A stretch of 64,000 bases of DNA from JAVBLU01 sp031553225 (GTDB taxonomy: Bacteria; Bacillota; Clostridia; Christensenellales; UBA1750), in the NCBI GenBank assembly GCA_031553225.1, contig JAVBLU010000018.1:62001-126000 (forward strand), in the 5' to 3' direction. The first letter of the stretch is position 1, and every line of letters starts with the position of its first letter. Shown one piece after another: positions 1-8,859 of this stretch. A program made the translations under genes and the position numbers. A model generated the notes under the pieces. That model was not told the DNA's origin, ran no database searches, and saw nothing but the letters and a program-made list of their open reading frames with translations.

Positions 1-908
1 ACCACGCCGGGGTGCTCCCGCGACAGCCGCGCAAGATAGCCGAGCAGCTGGTGGCGGTAGTGCTCCAGCAGCAGAATCCCGCACTGTTTTAAAAAGACTT
101 CGTGGTGGGTCAGGTTCGTCCACGCGCCGTCGTCCAGCAGCCAGGCGGCCATCGCGTCATAGGCTGCAAACCCCGCGGCGACCATCTGTCCCTGCGTTTC
201 CACGCTCCCCAGCGCGTTCATCAGCGCCGCGCTCTGCCGTATGTGGCGGTAGGCGTCCGCGCCGCTCAGCCGCACGCCGGATTTATGGCCGACCGTCAGG
301 ATGCCGTAACAGGTTTCATACCAGCGCCCGGTATGATAGTACTCACCTGCCGTGTCGTACCCATCGGGCGCGCCGCCGGGAGCCCAGAAAGCGCGCAGGT
401 ACAGGCCGGCGCTGTCGTACCCGGTGATCAGGCAGGCGTAGTTCTCGTGCGTGCAGCCAAAGCCGATGACCGGGCGGCCGCCGTCGATGGACCGTTTGAT
501 CCGCTCCAAGTACAGCTCTTTGGAGTACCTGCGGGGCGTTGTAAGCTCCGCCTCGTACAACAGATCACTTTGGTAGCCCAGCGCCGCGAAGGTGCGTCGG
601 GGGATCTCGGAAATGATGCTGATCTCATCGCAGTTGGAGGCCTGCCGCCACGGGAAACACAGGCCCGCGCCGCTCAGCGCGAACAGTTCGTCCTGGTCGA
701 CAGGGTCGCCCAGAGCCTCCATCAGCCGCATGGCCGACCCGATGAAGCACACCGCCGAGGGGTTGCCATACCGCAGGGGCGCGATGCCCCGCAGCACTTT
801 TTTTCCTGTGTCCGCACGCTCGCCCTGCCGCGCCGCCATGGCCAGGATCTCCGGCTTACGCGGGCTGTAGCCCTTGGGTGCCGTACGTTTTTTTGCCGTT
901 TCGCTCAT
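1..908 (-). CDS. C39/BtrH-like papain-fold protein, 3' end cut by window edge
   Basis: An open frame of about 302 codons starts at ATG 906-908 and runs off the left edge without a stop. The protein begins MSETAKKRTAPKGYSP and contains SAVCFIGSAM near residue 60, a stretch GRPVIGFGCTHENYACLITG near residue 160, and an aromatic region ending in GRWYET. A Cys near a small-residue helix followed by a His in a GRPVI..H..LITGYD context is typical of C39-like/BtrH-N-like domains, so I infer a cysteine-peptidase fold. No signal peptide is seen, so it is probably cytoplasmic. It lies 72 bp downstream of an AraC/GyrI regulator on the same strand and is probably cotranscribed with it. The XRE fusion at 40211-41548 shares the GRPV..LITGY pattern. 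Substrate and enzyme activity are unknown. Confidence 0.7.
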   Translation of the reverse strand, partial: MSETAKKRTAPKGYSPRKPEILAMAARQGERADTGKKVLRGIAPLRYGNPSAVCFIGSAMRLMEALGDPVDQDELFALSGAGLCFPWRQASNCDEISIISEIPRRTFAALGYQSDLLYEAELTTPRRYSKELYLERIKRSIDGGRPVIGFGCTHENYACLITGYDSAGLYLRAFWAPGGAPDGYDTAGEYYHTGRWYETCYGILTVGHKSGVRLSGADAYRHIRQSAALMNALGSVETQGQMVAAGFAAYDAMAAWLLDDGAWTNLTHHEVFLKQCGILLLEHYRHQLLGYLARLSREHPGV

Positions 909-980
909 GTTGGCCACCTCGCTGCTCTACTCATGGCCCGATTCTACCAAAGTCCGGCCGCGCGGTCTTATCGGTTTGTA

Positions 981-2234
981 TCAACATAAGGGGCAGAACA
1001 GTGCCATGCGCGGCTTGTCGTAGCTCTGGGCCGCATCGTACACCGCAAACATGCCGCCGCGGTCGATGTTCATGCCGCTGTCCGCCGCGTAGACCTCCAG
1101 CATGCCGCCAAGCTGCTCCGGGTCGCCCGGCACGTCCGTATGCAACACCAGAAACCGGCCGGCGGGCGCGAGCAGCGACATCCCATCGCCCAGGGGAAGG
1201 GACAGCGGCGCGTCGACGCGTACGCCGCACGCGCAGCCCTGCGGCCAGCGCCGAAGATAGAACTGGCGCGACGCGCGCAAAACGGCCGGGCAGCGCTCGG
1301 ACATGTAGTCCACCACAGCCCTGGAAGCGCGGTTCTCCGCATCGATGCCGCTCGCCTTCGCCACCAGAAAAAATGGCTGGGGGGCGTCCTCCACCGCAAT
1401 GCGCATGGACTGCTCGCGCCTGCGTATGGGCAGGCACAGCCGCAGCCGCACGGCCCGCCCGGAACGCACCACGTACTCCTCAAAGTAGCGCCGCTCCGCG
1501 CAGGCGAACATGCTTTGCGCAAGCCAGCGCGAATACAGGTAATCCCACGCGGCACCGATCGTCTCCTCGCGGTTGCCTACGCTGGTCACCGCCAGCAGCG
1601 TCTCAAAGCCCGGCTCCGGGCCGGCCACCTCAAACCCGGCCGCCGTCAGCGCCTCCGAGCCGCCCGTGTATCCGGCGGCAAACAGCTCGTAACAGGCCGG
1701 TGACGCCGCGGTCCTGTCGTTCTGGCCAAAGAGCCGGCCGGAAAATCCGGGCGCGGCGGCCAAAAAGGCGCGAACGGCCCGCTCCTCGATGCCCCTGTGC
1801 AATGCGTGGTAAAACCGCAGGCGCAGCGTGTCGGGATGGCGCGCCGCGCGAACGGCCACGTCGTACAATACCCGGCCCTCGTAAGGCGGAAAGAAGTAGG
1901 CGTCCTCGCCGCGCTTATATTGCATCGGCGTTGTACCCAGCGCCTGTTTCACCGCGCGGCACATGGCCTGCTGGGAAGAATACCCGCATCGGGCGGCGAT
2001 ATTTGCATGCGCCTCGCCGGACGCCCGGATGAGGAACAGCGCGGCGGACAGGCGGCGCTTGCGCACGTATTCCTTTACACTGTGTCCGGTGGCGCTGTAA
2101 AAGTCGCGGTACAACTGGGCGCGGGACACATACCCAAGCCTTGAGATGAGAGCCGTGTCCAGCTCGGCGGACAGATCGCCCTCGATGCGGCGTATCAGCG
2201 CGCCCACCCGTTCGATTCTGCCCGCCTGCCGCAT
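981..2234 (-). CDS. AraC-family regulator with GyrI-like effector-binding domains
   Basis: A 417-residue protein. The N-terminal 110 residues carry two helix-turn-helix motifs of AraC type (LISRLGYVSRAQLYRDF and IAARCGYSSQQAMCRAVKQ, ending in TPMQYKRG). The rest resembles GyrI/SOUL-type small-molecule binding domains (VTSVGNREETIGAAWDYL, then SLPLGDGMSLLAPAGRFLVLHTDVPG split over the last 80 residues). Known members with this layout sense hydrophobic ligands and activate nearby genes. The gene leads into the peptidase-like gene at 1-908, which is its likely target. The ATG start lies 14 bases after GGAAAGG. Confidence 0.85.
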   Translation of the reverse strand: MRQAGRIERVGALIRRIEGDLSAELDTALISRLGYVSRAQLYRDFYSATGHSVKEYVRKRRLSAALFLIRASGEAHANIAARCGYSSQQAMCRAVKQALGTTPMQYKRGEDAYFFPPYEGRVLYDVAVRAARHPDTLRLRFYHALHRGIEERAVRAFLAAAPGFSGRLFGQNDRTAASPACYELFAAGYTGGSEALTAAGFEVAGPEPGFETLLAVTSVGNREETIGAAWDYLYSRWLAQSMFACAERRYFEEYVVRSGRAVRLRLCLPIRRREQSMRIAVEDAPQPFFLVAKASGIDAENRASRAVVDYMSERCPAVLRASRQFYLRRWPQGCACGVRVDAPLSLPLGDGMSLLAPAGRFLVLHTDVPGDPEQLGGMLEVYAADSGMNIDRGGMFAVYDAAQSYDKPRMALFCPLC

Positions 2235-2287
2235 CGTATTCCCATCGCCTTTCCTTGTGTGGGACGCCTGTTCGCCCGAACGTCCAC

Positions 2288-2296
2288 ATTATACCA
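2288..2296 (-). promoter_or_regulatory. Extended -10 promoter for the AraC/GyrI gene
   Basis: On the minus strand the sequence reads TGGTATAAT, an extended -10 element with a perfect TATAAT, 54 bp before the start codon of the regulator. No good -35 box is visible, which is common for extended -10 promoters. Confidence 0.5.
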
Positions 2297-2405
2297 TGAA
2301 GCCCGGCGCGCGGGAAATGAGTTCCGGCCACCACGGAAGGGCCCGGAGAAATGGCCGGTTCGACGGGCGGGGCATTTTGCCACCCAATTCTTCATTATGC
2401 GCCAC

Positions 2406-2434
2406 TTGAAAACCACTGTGGCCATACTTATGCT
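2406..2434 (+). promoter_or_regulatory. Promoter upstream of the Gfo/Idh/MocA gene
   Basis: TTGAAA (2406-2411), a 17-base spacer, and TATGCT (2429-2434). A start near 2441 would leave a leader of about 190 bases before the oxidoreductase start at 2634. I see no recognised riboswitch in the leader. The rest of the 2235-2633 gap holds only this and the divergent AraC promoter. Confidence 0.45.
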
Positions 2435-2633
2435 ATACTGTGGCGTCGGCTGCTGGAACGCCGGATTCAAAGCGGCGCTGTGTATCCGCAGCCGCGATCC
2501 GCACCCTCCCCAGCTCGTCCTGCCCGAATACTTATCTTCAACGGCATGTCCCGGCCCCTTAACGCGCGGAGCGCGGACATGAAGCCAACGGAAGCAATAC
2601 ACTGAAACCGGTGCCCATCGGTTTCGTCAAGGG

Positions 2634-3698
2634 GTGAGTGATCTGTCTGAAAACTTGGCGCCTCTGGGTTTTGCCATCGCCGGGACCGGGGCCATCGCAG
2701 CCGTTCACGCTCAGGCGCTTCAGCATGTGCGGGGCGCGCGCCTGCTTGCCGCTTACGACAGCTGCCAACCGCTGGCGAAGGGCTTCACGGAAAAATATGG
2801 CTTGGCCGCCTACGACCGCTTTGAGGTTTTGCTGGCCAACCCGGCCATCGACGCGGTCATCCTGTGCACGCCCAGCGGTGCGCGCCATCCGCTGGCGCTT
2901 GCCGCGGCTGCGGCCGGCAAGCACGTGGTGTGCGAAAAGCCCGTGGAGGTCACTTTGGCGCGCATCGACGACATGATCGCTGCCTGCGCGCGCAGCGGCG
3001 TGGCGCTCGCCTGCATCCTGAACAACCGCTACAATCCGGTGTACCGGCGCGTCAAGCGCACGGTCAGCGAGGGGAAGCTCGGGCGCGTGCTGCTTGCCGA
3101 CGCCTACGTCAAGTGGTTTCGCAGCCGCGAATACTACGAAGGCTCGCCCTGGCGCGGCACGTGGGCGCTGGACGGCGGCGGCGCGCTCATGAATCAGTCC
3201 ATCCACTTTGTGGATCTGCTGCAGTGGATCGCGGGGCCGGTGGCCGAGGTGAAGGCCTTTACCGCGACAAATTATCATCCGGGCCTTGAAGTGGAGGACA
3301 CCGCCACGGCGGCGTTGCGCTTTGCGTGCGGCGCGCTGGGCGTGATCGAGGGCACCACGGCAGCCGTGCCCGGCCTGCATGACCGCTTGGAAGTGCACGG
3401 CGAGAACGGCTCCATTCTGGTGGAGGACGGCCGCATCGCCCGCTGGAGCGTCCAGGGCGACCCGATGCCGGACGCGGAGCTCGCCGCCCTGAACGATTTT
3501 TATATGGGTAACGCCGCCGCGCCCATGGCCATCGACGAGCGGCTGCACCGCGGGCAGCTGCAGGACACCGTGGACGCCCTGCGCGCCGGCCGCCCCGTGC
3601 CCGTGGACGGCGCGGAGGCGCGCAAGGCAGTGGAGATCATCATGCGCATCTACCAAAGCGCCGGACGGGTGGCAGGAGAAGCGGGAAGCGTTCCATGA
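2634..3698 (+). CDS. Gfo/Idh/MocA family NAD(P)-dependent oxidoreductase
   Basis: A protein of up to 354 residues with the N-terminal Rossmann signature GFAIAGTGAIAAVHAQAL, the family CEKP motif (CEKPVEVT near residue 100) that holds the cofactor and catalytic Lys, and the C-terminal substrate domain with WRGTWALDGGGALMNQSIHFVD, whose His is the usual catalytic residue. Such enzymes oxidise or reduce sugars, inositols and keto-sugars in the cytoplasm. The GTG at 2634 sits almost on top of AAGGGG, so the real start may be the TTG at about 2655. The gene stands alone between the AraC unit and a pseudogene, so its pathway is not clear. Confidence 0.88.
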   Translation: MSDLSENLAPLGFAIAGTGAIAAVHAQALQHVRGARLLAAYDSCQPLAKGFTEKYGLAAYDRFEVLLANPAIDAVILCTPSGARHPLALAAAAAGKHVVCEKPVEVTLARIDDMIAACARSGVALACILNNRYNPVYRRVKRTVSEGKLGRVLLADAYVKWFRSREYYEGSPWRGTWALDGGGALMNQSIHFVDLLQWIAGPVAEVKAFTATNYHPGLEVEDTATAALRFACGALGVIEGTTAAVPGLHDRLEVHGENGSILVEDGRIARWSVQGDPMPDAELAALNDFYMGNAAAPMAIDERLHRGQLQDTVDALRAGRPVPVDGAEARKAVEIIMRIYQSAGRVAGEAGSVP

Positions 3699-4099
3699 CA
3701 CGGTGAAGCGGGGGCGTCCCGCGCGCTGTAAAGCGCATGCGCGCGCACCCAAGGCATATCCCATGCCGATCTGCCGGAGCCCAGCCGCCGGGGGCACATC
3801 GCCTAAAAATGCAGCGCCGCACAGCCGCGCTCTTACGGTGACCGGGCACACGGCGCAGGGGTCTTTGCAGAGGCGCGGGTCGCGCGCGGGTTCCTGGACG
3901 TGCTGGCTGTCGGCCCCTGCGTTTACGCATACCCTGCCGGCAACATCGCCGCCATGCGCTGCGATCACATCCCATAACAACATAGGGCTGAACGGGTATG
4001 CAGGCACGCCTCCATGGGGCTAACGGCTGACGGGCCGTCACGCGCGTTATCCTGACGCCCTTCGGGGCGGATTTTGTACCCGTTTGGGCGATGCGCCTT
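3699..4099 (+). other. Intergenic stretch without a recognised gene
   Basis: About 400 bases follow the oxidoreductase gene. The open frames here on either strand have no recognisable motif, no ribosome site, and look like high-GC shadows. The stretch may be part of the decayed region that includes the following pseudogene. Confidence 0.4.
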
Positions 4100-5275
4100 T
4101 CGCCCGCCCCTGCAGATCACATACGCGGAGCTGGGCGCTTCGCAGGCCGGGCTGTCGGCCGAAAAGTGCGGGAGCGCCGGGAGAACATGCCGCGGCTCGT
4201 GCGCGCCGCCCATGGGCGCCACAACGCCGACGGCCTGCCGATGATCGCCGTCGCCCGCAAAAGCGAGGTACCGGCATCGGGGTGTTCAGCGTGGCGGACG
4301 AGAGCGCCATGGTTCTCATCGGGTACGCGGGCTTTTTTGGTCCGCCCAAGCAGAGCGCACGCCCGGCCATTTCGGCGCTGCGCGGGCACGGCGTGCGCGC
4401 GGTGGCGCTCACCGTCGACAGCGAAGGCGTGGCGACCAAGGTGGGCGTGGACACTGCGCATGGCCTCACCGGGCGCGACGCGGAGGCCATGGACGAGCAA
4501 ACGTGCGCGCCGCGGCGGAGGGCTGCAGCCTGTTCGCCAAATTCTCGCCCGCTCAGAAGGAGCGGCCGATGAAGGCCCTGCAAAGCAGCGGGCATACAGT
4601 TAGGGATATGGGCGACGGCATCAGCGACGCGCCGCCGCTGCCAGGCGGCCGTGGGCGTCTCCGTGGACCCGGCCGTGGACATCGCCAAGGAAAGCGCCGG
4701 CATCATCCTGCTCACGAAGGATCTGACGGCGTTTGAGAAGAGCGTACCGGAAGGGCGCAGAACCTTCGGCAACATGATGAAGCACATCAAGATGACGGCG
4801 TCGGGCAACCTGGGCAACATGGTCTTCCGCAGCGGCCGCCTCGGTTTTTCATGCTGCCCGTGCAGATACTCGCGCAGAGCCTGCTGTGCGGCTTTGCGCC
4901 GATGGGCATCCCCTTGGGCGGCGCAGACGGCGGATATCCGAAGCAAGCCTGCAGGTGGGAGACCCGTTCCATCAAGTCATTCCTGGCGTTTTCCGGCCGC
5001 TCAGTTCGCTATTCGATCATTCACATGATCCGTACGGGCAAAGCGCCTTTTGTGTACAGCCGCCCTGCAGGGGCGCTGCTCGCCTCCGCGCTGATCGTGG
5101 CGGCCGTCACCCTGCTGGTTGGGTTCACCACGCTGTCGGGGCGCCTTGATATGGCCATGATCGCGCCGCAGTTCGCGCCGTGGCTCGTGTTGCTTCTGGC
5201 CGGATACTGCGCGTTCGCCCAGTTGTTCAAAGCGCTCAGCGTTCGGCGCTTCGGCAAGTGGCTGTGGGCCTCACC
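4100..5275 (+). pseudogene. Decayed magnesium-transporting P-type ATPase (mgtA-like)
   Basis: Pieces of an MgtA-type ATPase occur in the right order but in different frames. They are an N-terminal TYAELGASQAGLSAEK/VRERRENMPR piece, then FSVADESAMVLIGYAGFFGP with KQSARPAISALRGHGV, then LFAKFSPAQKER, MGDGISDAP, VDIAKESAGIILLTKDLTAF, RTFGNMMKHIKMTASGN, and finally MLPVQILAQSLLCGF with WETRSIKSF. At least four frameshifts are needed to join them. The actuator region and the phosphorylation loop (DKTGT) are missing, so a large internal deletion has occurred. The remnant ends beside the stop of the convergent deacetylase gene. An intact P-type ATPase of another subfamily is present at 46178. Confidence 0.85.
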
Positions 5276-6074
5276 CGGGCATATCCATAAGCCGCGCGAA
5301 CGTGTAGCCCTGCTCTCTCAGCGACGCAACGACGTCCCGGCACCCTTCGTAGGTGTCGCTCTCGGGGTGGTTCATGTGAAAGAGCAGGATCATCCCCGGC
5401 CCGGCCTTGGCGCACTGAGCGACAATCTGCTCTGATGTCAGCGACGCGCCCGCGTCGCCCGTGATGGCGAACCCTGCTACGGATACCCCGAGCGCCTTCG
5501 CGATGTTCACGGCCACGTCGTCGTAGTAGGCCGTGCCCGTGCGGAAGAACGTCGGTCGGCGGCCGGTCAGCTTTTCGATGCGCTCGGCGTTGCCCATGAT
5601 CTCGTCGTACACCTCGCCCGGGGACGCGGTGCCTTTGATGCCGTACTTCGCCCGGCCGTTTACCGAAAGAGGCGCGTGGCGGCGGCCGTGGTTCTCTATC
5701 TCGAAGAGTGGGTTGGCCGCCAGATCCCTCGCAAGCTCCGGATTTGCGTCCATCCAGCGCCCCGACAGGAAGAGCGTCGCGGGGATGCTTTCCTGCGTTA
5801 AAAAGTCGATCAGCTCCCGGTCGTACCCCGACCCTGTCCTTCCGCCGCAGGCGTCGAAGGTGAGCGCAATCACCTTGTCCGTGGTGTCGTATCGGTCGAT
5901 AACGCCTGCGATGTGCTCGCCCCATGCGGCGGGCTTGCGCCCGGCAAACTGCCGCCTGATCTGCGTGCGCGTGGGCAGGCTCGCCGGGGCGGTACGCCCT
6001 TCCGCCCGGACGGCCTGCGCGGGCGCCAGTGCGACTGCAAGCAGCGCAGCGAGGGCGAGCATTCGTTTCATCAT
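5271..6074 (-). CDS. Secreted polysaccharide deacetylase (NodB-type)
   Basis: A 267-residue protein with an N-terminal signal peptide (MMKRMLALAALLAVALAPAQ, cut probably after AVRA). The NodB domain shows the motif VIALTFDACGG (metal Asp, variant of TFDDG), ENHGRRHAPL with the two metal His residues, and FFRTGTAYYDD. A late MILLFHMNHPES supplies the motif-5 His. Family members remove acetyl groups from peptidoglycan or other N-acetylated glycans outside the cell. The ribosome site AAGGAG lies just before the double ATG at 6074/6071. It stands 160 bp downstream of the locus A operon on the same strand and could be read from it. Confidence 0.88.
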   Translation of the reverse strand: MMKRMLALAALLAVALAPAQAVRAEGRTAPASLPTRTQIRRQFAGRKPAAWGEHIAGVIDRYDTTDKVIALTFDACGGRTGSGYDRELIDFLTQESIPATLFLSGRWMDANPELARDLAANPLFEIENHGRRHAPLSVNGRAKYGIKGTASPGEVYDEIMGNAERIEKLTGRRPTFFRTGTAYYDDVAVNIAKALGVSVAGFAITGDAGASLTSEQIVAQCAKAGPGMILLFHMNHPESDTYEGCRDVVASLREQGYTFARLMDMPG

Positions 6075-6235
6075 GCCGCGTCACTCCTTACGGCTTTTCT
6101 CGCCCTGATTATGTGATATGTGTGCGGTGCCGTCAAGCACGTTTCCCTGGAAACGGCCCGCGCGGTATTCGCTTAACAGGAGCCGGGACATGGAGAGGAC
6201 AGCCCATGAACGCGCTTCTGTCTGGCGCGTACCGG

Positions 6236-7162
6236 CTACAGCATGGCCCTGGCCGCGCCCGCGATGCCCTCGGCGTCCAGACCGTGCTTGCGCAGCAGCA
6301 GCTCGTACGCGCCGCTTTCGCCAAAGCAGTCCTGCAGGCCAACGCGCCGAAGCCGCGCGGCGATACCGGCCTCGCTGAGCGCCTCCGCCACGGCGCTGCC
6401 CAGGCCGCCGTTCACGGTGTTCTCCTCAACGCTCACCACGCGTCCGGTCTTACCGGCCATCTCCAGCAAAGGCGCGCGATCGAAAGGCTTCAGCGTCGGA
6501 TACTCGAGCACGCCGCAAGAGATGCCCCCTGCCTGCAGCGCGTCCGCCGCTTGCAGTACGCCGGCGAGCACCGGGCCGGTTGCGCACAGCAACACGTCGT
6601 TTCCCTGGCGCAATATCCGCGCTTTGCCGATGGCGTAGGTCTCGTCCCCGTCGTGCAGCGAGCCGACCTCGGCGCGCGACAGGCGCAGGTACACCGGTCC
6701 ATCCCACCGGATCATGGCGCGTACCGCGCCGCGCGTTTGCTCAGCGTCGGACGGGGAGAGCATGGTCAACCCCGGGATGGCCCGCATGACGGACAGATCC
6801 GCCACCGCCTGATGGCTTGCGCCGTCGGCGAAATCGGAAAGTCCGGCGTACCCGCCCGCCATCTTCACGTTTAAGTGGTTGTACGCGATGAGCGAGCGCA
6901 CCGCGTCGCCTGCGCGCAGCGCCATCAAAAATGCGAAGGTGGACACGACGGGGATGTCGCCGCTGGCGGCAAATCCCGCCGCAGCCGCCAGCATGTGCAG
7001 CTCGGCGATACCTACGTTGTAAAACCGTTCGGGAAAAGCTTTGGCGAACACAATGGTCTGCGTGGAGGAGGAAACGTCCGCGTCCAGTACGACCACGCGC
7101 CCATTCTCCGCGCCGATGTCGCGCAGCGCTTCGCCGAACACCTGCCGCATGGGGACGTTCAT
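6236..7162 (-). CDS. Transketolase, C-terminal subunit
   Basis: A 308-residue half-transketolase starting MNVPMRQVFGEALRDIGAENG. It contains the pyrimidine-binding domain (VVVLDADVSSSTQT, FPERFYNVGIAELHMLAAAAGFA with the thiamine-contacting Glu) and the C-terminal domain (TVNGGLGSAVAEAL). With the upstream subunit it would transfer two-carbon units between sugar phosphates in the cytoplasm. The ATG at 7162 overlaps the stop of the N-terminal subunit by ATGA, which implies translational coupling. A longer frame continues upstream, but only inside the neighbouring gene. It is the last gene of the sugar operon. Confidence 0.93.
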   Translation of the reverse strand: MNVPMRQVFGEALRDIGAENGRVVVLDADVSSSTQTIVFAKAFPERFYNVGIAELHMLAAAAGFAASGDIPVVSTFAFLMALRAGDAVRSLIAYNHLNVKMAGGYAGLSDFADGASHQAVADLSVMRAIPGLTMLSPSDAEQTRGAVRAMIRWDGPVYLRLSRAEVGSLHDGDETYAIGKARILRQGNDVLLCATGPVLAGVLQAADALQAGGISCGVLEYPTLKPFDRAPLLEMAGKTGRVVSVEENTVNGGLGSAVAEALSEAGIAARLRRVGLQDCFGESGAYELLLRKHGLDAEGIAGAARAML

Positions 7163-7977
7163 ACCCTCGCCTCCAGATCGGCGAGGGCCCGTTGGTAGTC
7201 CTCCGGTCCGATCGTCTTGCCGTGCCAGGCGCTTTGGCCCTCCATGTAGCGCACGCCCTTGCCCTTGACTGTTCGCGCCGCCACCGCGCAGGGCGCCGGG
7301 CTTTTCATCACCTGGGCAAAGGCGTGCTGCAGAGCGGCCGTGTCGTGCCCGTCGCAGTGAATCACCGTCCACCCGAACGCCTCCAGCATCTGCGGCAGCG
7401 CGGCCATGGGCATGATCTGCTCCGTGGTGCCGTCCAGCTGCACGCCGTTGTAATCAACGATCATGCAGATCCGATTCAGCCCCCACTTGCGCACGGACAT
7501 CATGGCTTCCCAGTTGCACCCCTCCTGCAGTTCGCCGTCGCCGCACAGCACCCATACGCGGCCGTCCTCGCCGCGGCGACGCATAGACAGCGCCATGCCG
7601 CACGCAACCGACAGTCCCATCCCCAAAGATCCGGTGGACATCTCGATGCCGGGCAGCATCTTCATGCACGGGTGGCCTTGCAGCGGGCTGCCGAAGGCGC
7701 GCAGCGTGTCCAGCAGGGCGGGGTCGATGAAACCTTTACGCGCTAGCGTTGCGTACAAGGCGGGCGCCGCGTGCCCCTTGCTTAAAATGAAACGGTCGCG
7801 GCCCTCCAACTGGGGGTGCGCCGGATCGACGCGCAGAAAATCGTCGTACAGCACGGTCAAAATTTCGCAGCAAGAGAGCGAGCCGCCACTGTGGCCGCTT
7901 CCGGCCTTGTAAACCATGTCCACGATCGTTCTGCGCAGCGCCTGCGCGGTGTCGGCCAGCTGTGCGGGATCGCTCAT
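7159..7977 (-). CDS. Transketolase, N-terminal subunit
   Basis: A 272-residue protein with the thiamine-diphosphate fold: AGSGHSGGSLSCCEILTVLY near the N terminus (the GHxGG substrate/cofactor region), FILSKGHAAPALYA, MSTGSLGMGLSVACGMA, and the metal-binding motif VLCGDGELQEGCNWEA (GDGE..EG..WEA). The split into two genes is common in Firmicutes sugar operons, where it serves pentose or other ketose phosphates. It overlaps its neighbours by 4 bases on both sides (ATGA), so isomerase, N-subunit and C-subunit form a coupled block. Confidence 0.94.
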   Translation of the reverse strand: MSDPAQLADTAQALRRTIVDMVYKAGSGHSGGSLSCCEILTVLYDDFLRVDPAHPQLEGRDRFILSKGHAAPALYATLARKGFIDPALLDTLRAFGSPLQGHPCMKMLPGIEMSTGSLGMGLSVACGMALSMRRRGEDGRVWVLCGDGELQEGCNWEAMMSVRKWGLNRICMIVDYNGVQLDGTTEQIMPMAALPQMLEAFGWTVIHCDGHDTAALQHAFAQVMKSPAPCAVAARTVKGKGVRYMEGQSAWHGKTIGPEDYQRALADLEARV

Positions 7978-8840
7978 ACCCGCGCCTCCTTCCGGGGCCG
8001 GTACGCGGCGATGCGCGGCAGAATGTAGGCGGCCGCCTCCGCCGCGGCGGTGTCCGGGTCGGGCAGGGGCAGGATCTCAATCGACGCCCAGCCGTCAAAG
8101 CCAATATCCGCCAGCGCCTCGAACACCTCGTCGAAGGGCAGGTGCCCGCGCCCGGGCGAGAGACGGTTGGAGTCGGCGAAATGGACGTACTTCACGCTGC
8201 TGCCAGCGCGGCGCAGGCTGTCGCCGATGCGGTCGTCCTCGATGTTCATGTGGAATACGTCAGGCATCAGCCCGACGTTCGGGAAGGGGAGTTTGCTCAG
8301 CAAAAGCCGTCCCTCGTCCACGCTGTTGATGAAGTTGATCTCGTAGCGGTTCACCGGCTCGATGATGAAGGTGACGCCCTTCCCCAGCGCATACTCCACG
8401 ATAGGCGTGGCCGCCTCCACAAACAGGCGCTCGGCGTCCTGCCGGGTCTGGCCCTCGGCGACAAAGCCGCGGGCCCGCCCCACATTGATGATCGGGGCGA
8501 AATCGGCCGCAAGGTCGATCAGCCCACGAAATACCTCGATCGCTTGCCTGCGCGCCCCGGCGTCCGGGTGCGTTAGGTATAGGCCCAGCACGGCAAACAC
8601 CTGGCCGGTGGATATGGCGCTCACTGCCATACCGTTTTTTGCCAGCGCCGAGGACAGCGCTTTTTGGTCCACCTCGCCCGCCTCGCGCAGCGCCAGCTCT
8701 ACGCCGTGGTACCCCATAGACGCGGCCTTCTCGATGCTGCGCTCAAATCCGCGCCACACCACAAAGGCGTTGGCCGGGGCCTGCGCACCGGCGATCGCTA
8801 CGGACAATTTCACATGCTTCACCCCGTTTTGCTCGTACAC
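7974..8840 (-). CDS. TIM-barrel sugar-phosphate isomerase/epimerase (AP_endonuc_2 family)
   Basis: A 288-residue protein with the xylose-isomerase-like barrel: VKLSVAIAGAQAPANAFVVW near the N terminus, MGYHGVELALREA, FIIEPVNRYEINFIN (metal Glu), VGLMPDVFHMNIEDD (Asp and His ligands) and SIEILPLPDP at the end. Such enzymes isomerise or epimerise keto-sugars or their phosphates, often tagatose/psicose-type. It overlaps the transketolase N-subunit by 4 bases and follows the FucI-like isomerase with a gap of 19 bp, so it probably delivers the ketose phosphate used by the transketolase. Confidence 0.9.
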   Translation of the reverse strand: MYEQNGVKHVKLSVAIAGAQAPANAFVVWRGFERSIEKAASMGYHGVELALREAGEVDQKALSSALAKNGMAVSAISTGQVFAVLGLYLTHPDAGARRQAIEVFRGLIDLAADFAPIINVGRARGFVAEGQTRQDAERLFVEAATPIVEYALGKGVTFIIEPVNRYEINFINSVDEGRLLLSKLPFPNVGLMPDVFHMNIEDDRIGDSLRRAGSSVKYVHFADSNRLSPGRGHLPFDEVFEALADIGFDGWASIEILPLPDPDTAAAEAAAYILPRIAAYRPRKEARV

Positions 8841-8859
8841 TCCGCCCGGCGCCTTGCCC

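Noticed and set aside
2559..4007. 482-codon minus-strand open frame
   Set aside because: Antisense to the Gfo/Idh/MocA gene, which has cofactor and catalytic motifs.
6140..6157. Short hairpin CGTTTCC/GGAAACG between locus A and the deacetylase gene
   Set aside because: The loop would be only two bases and no T-run follows, so a terminator is not supported.
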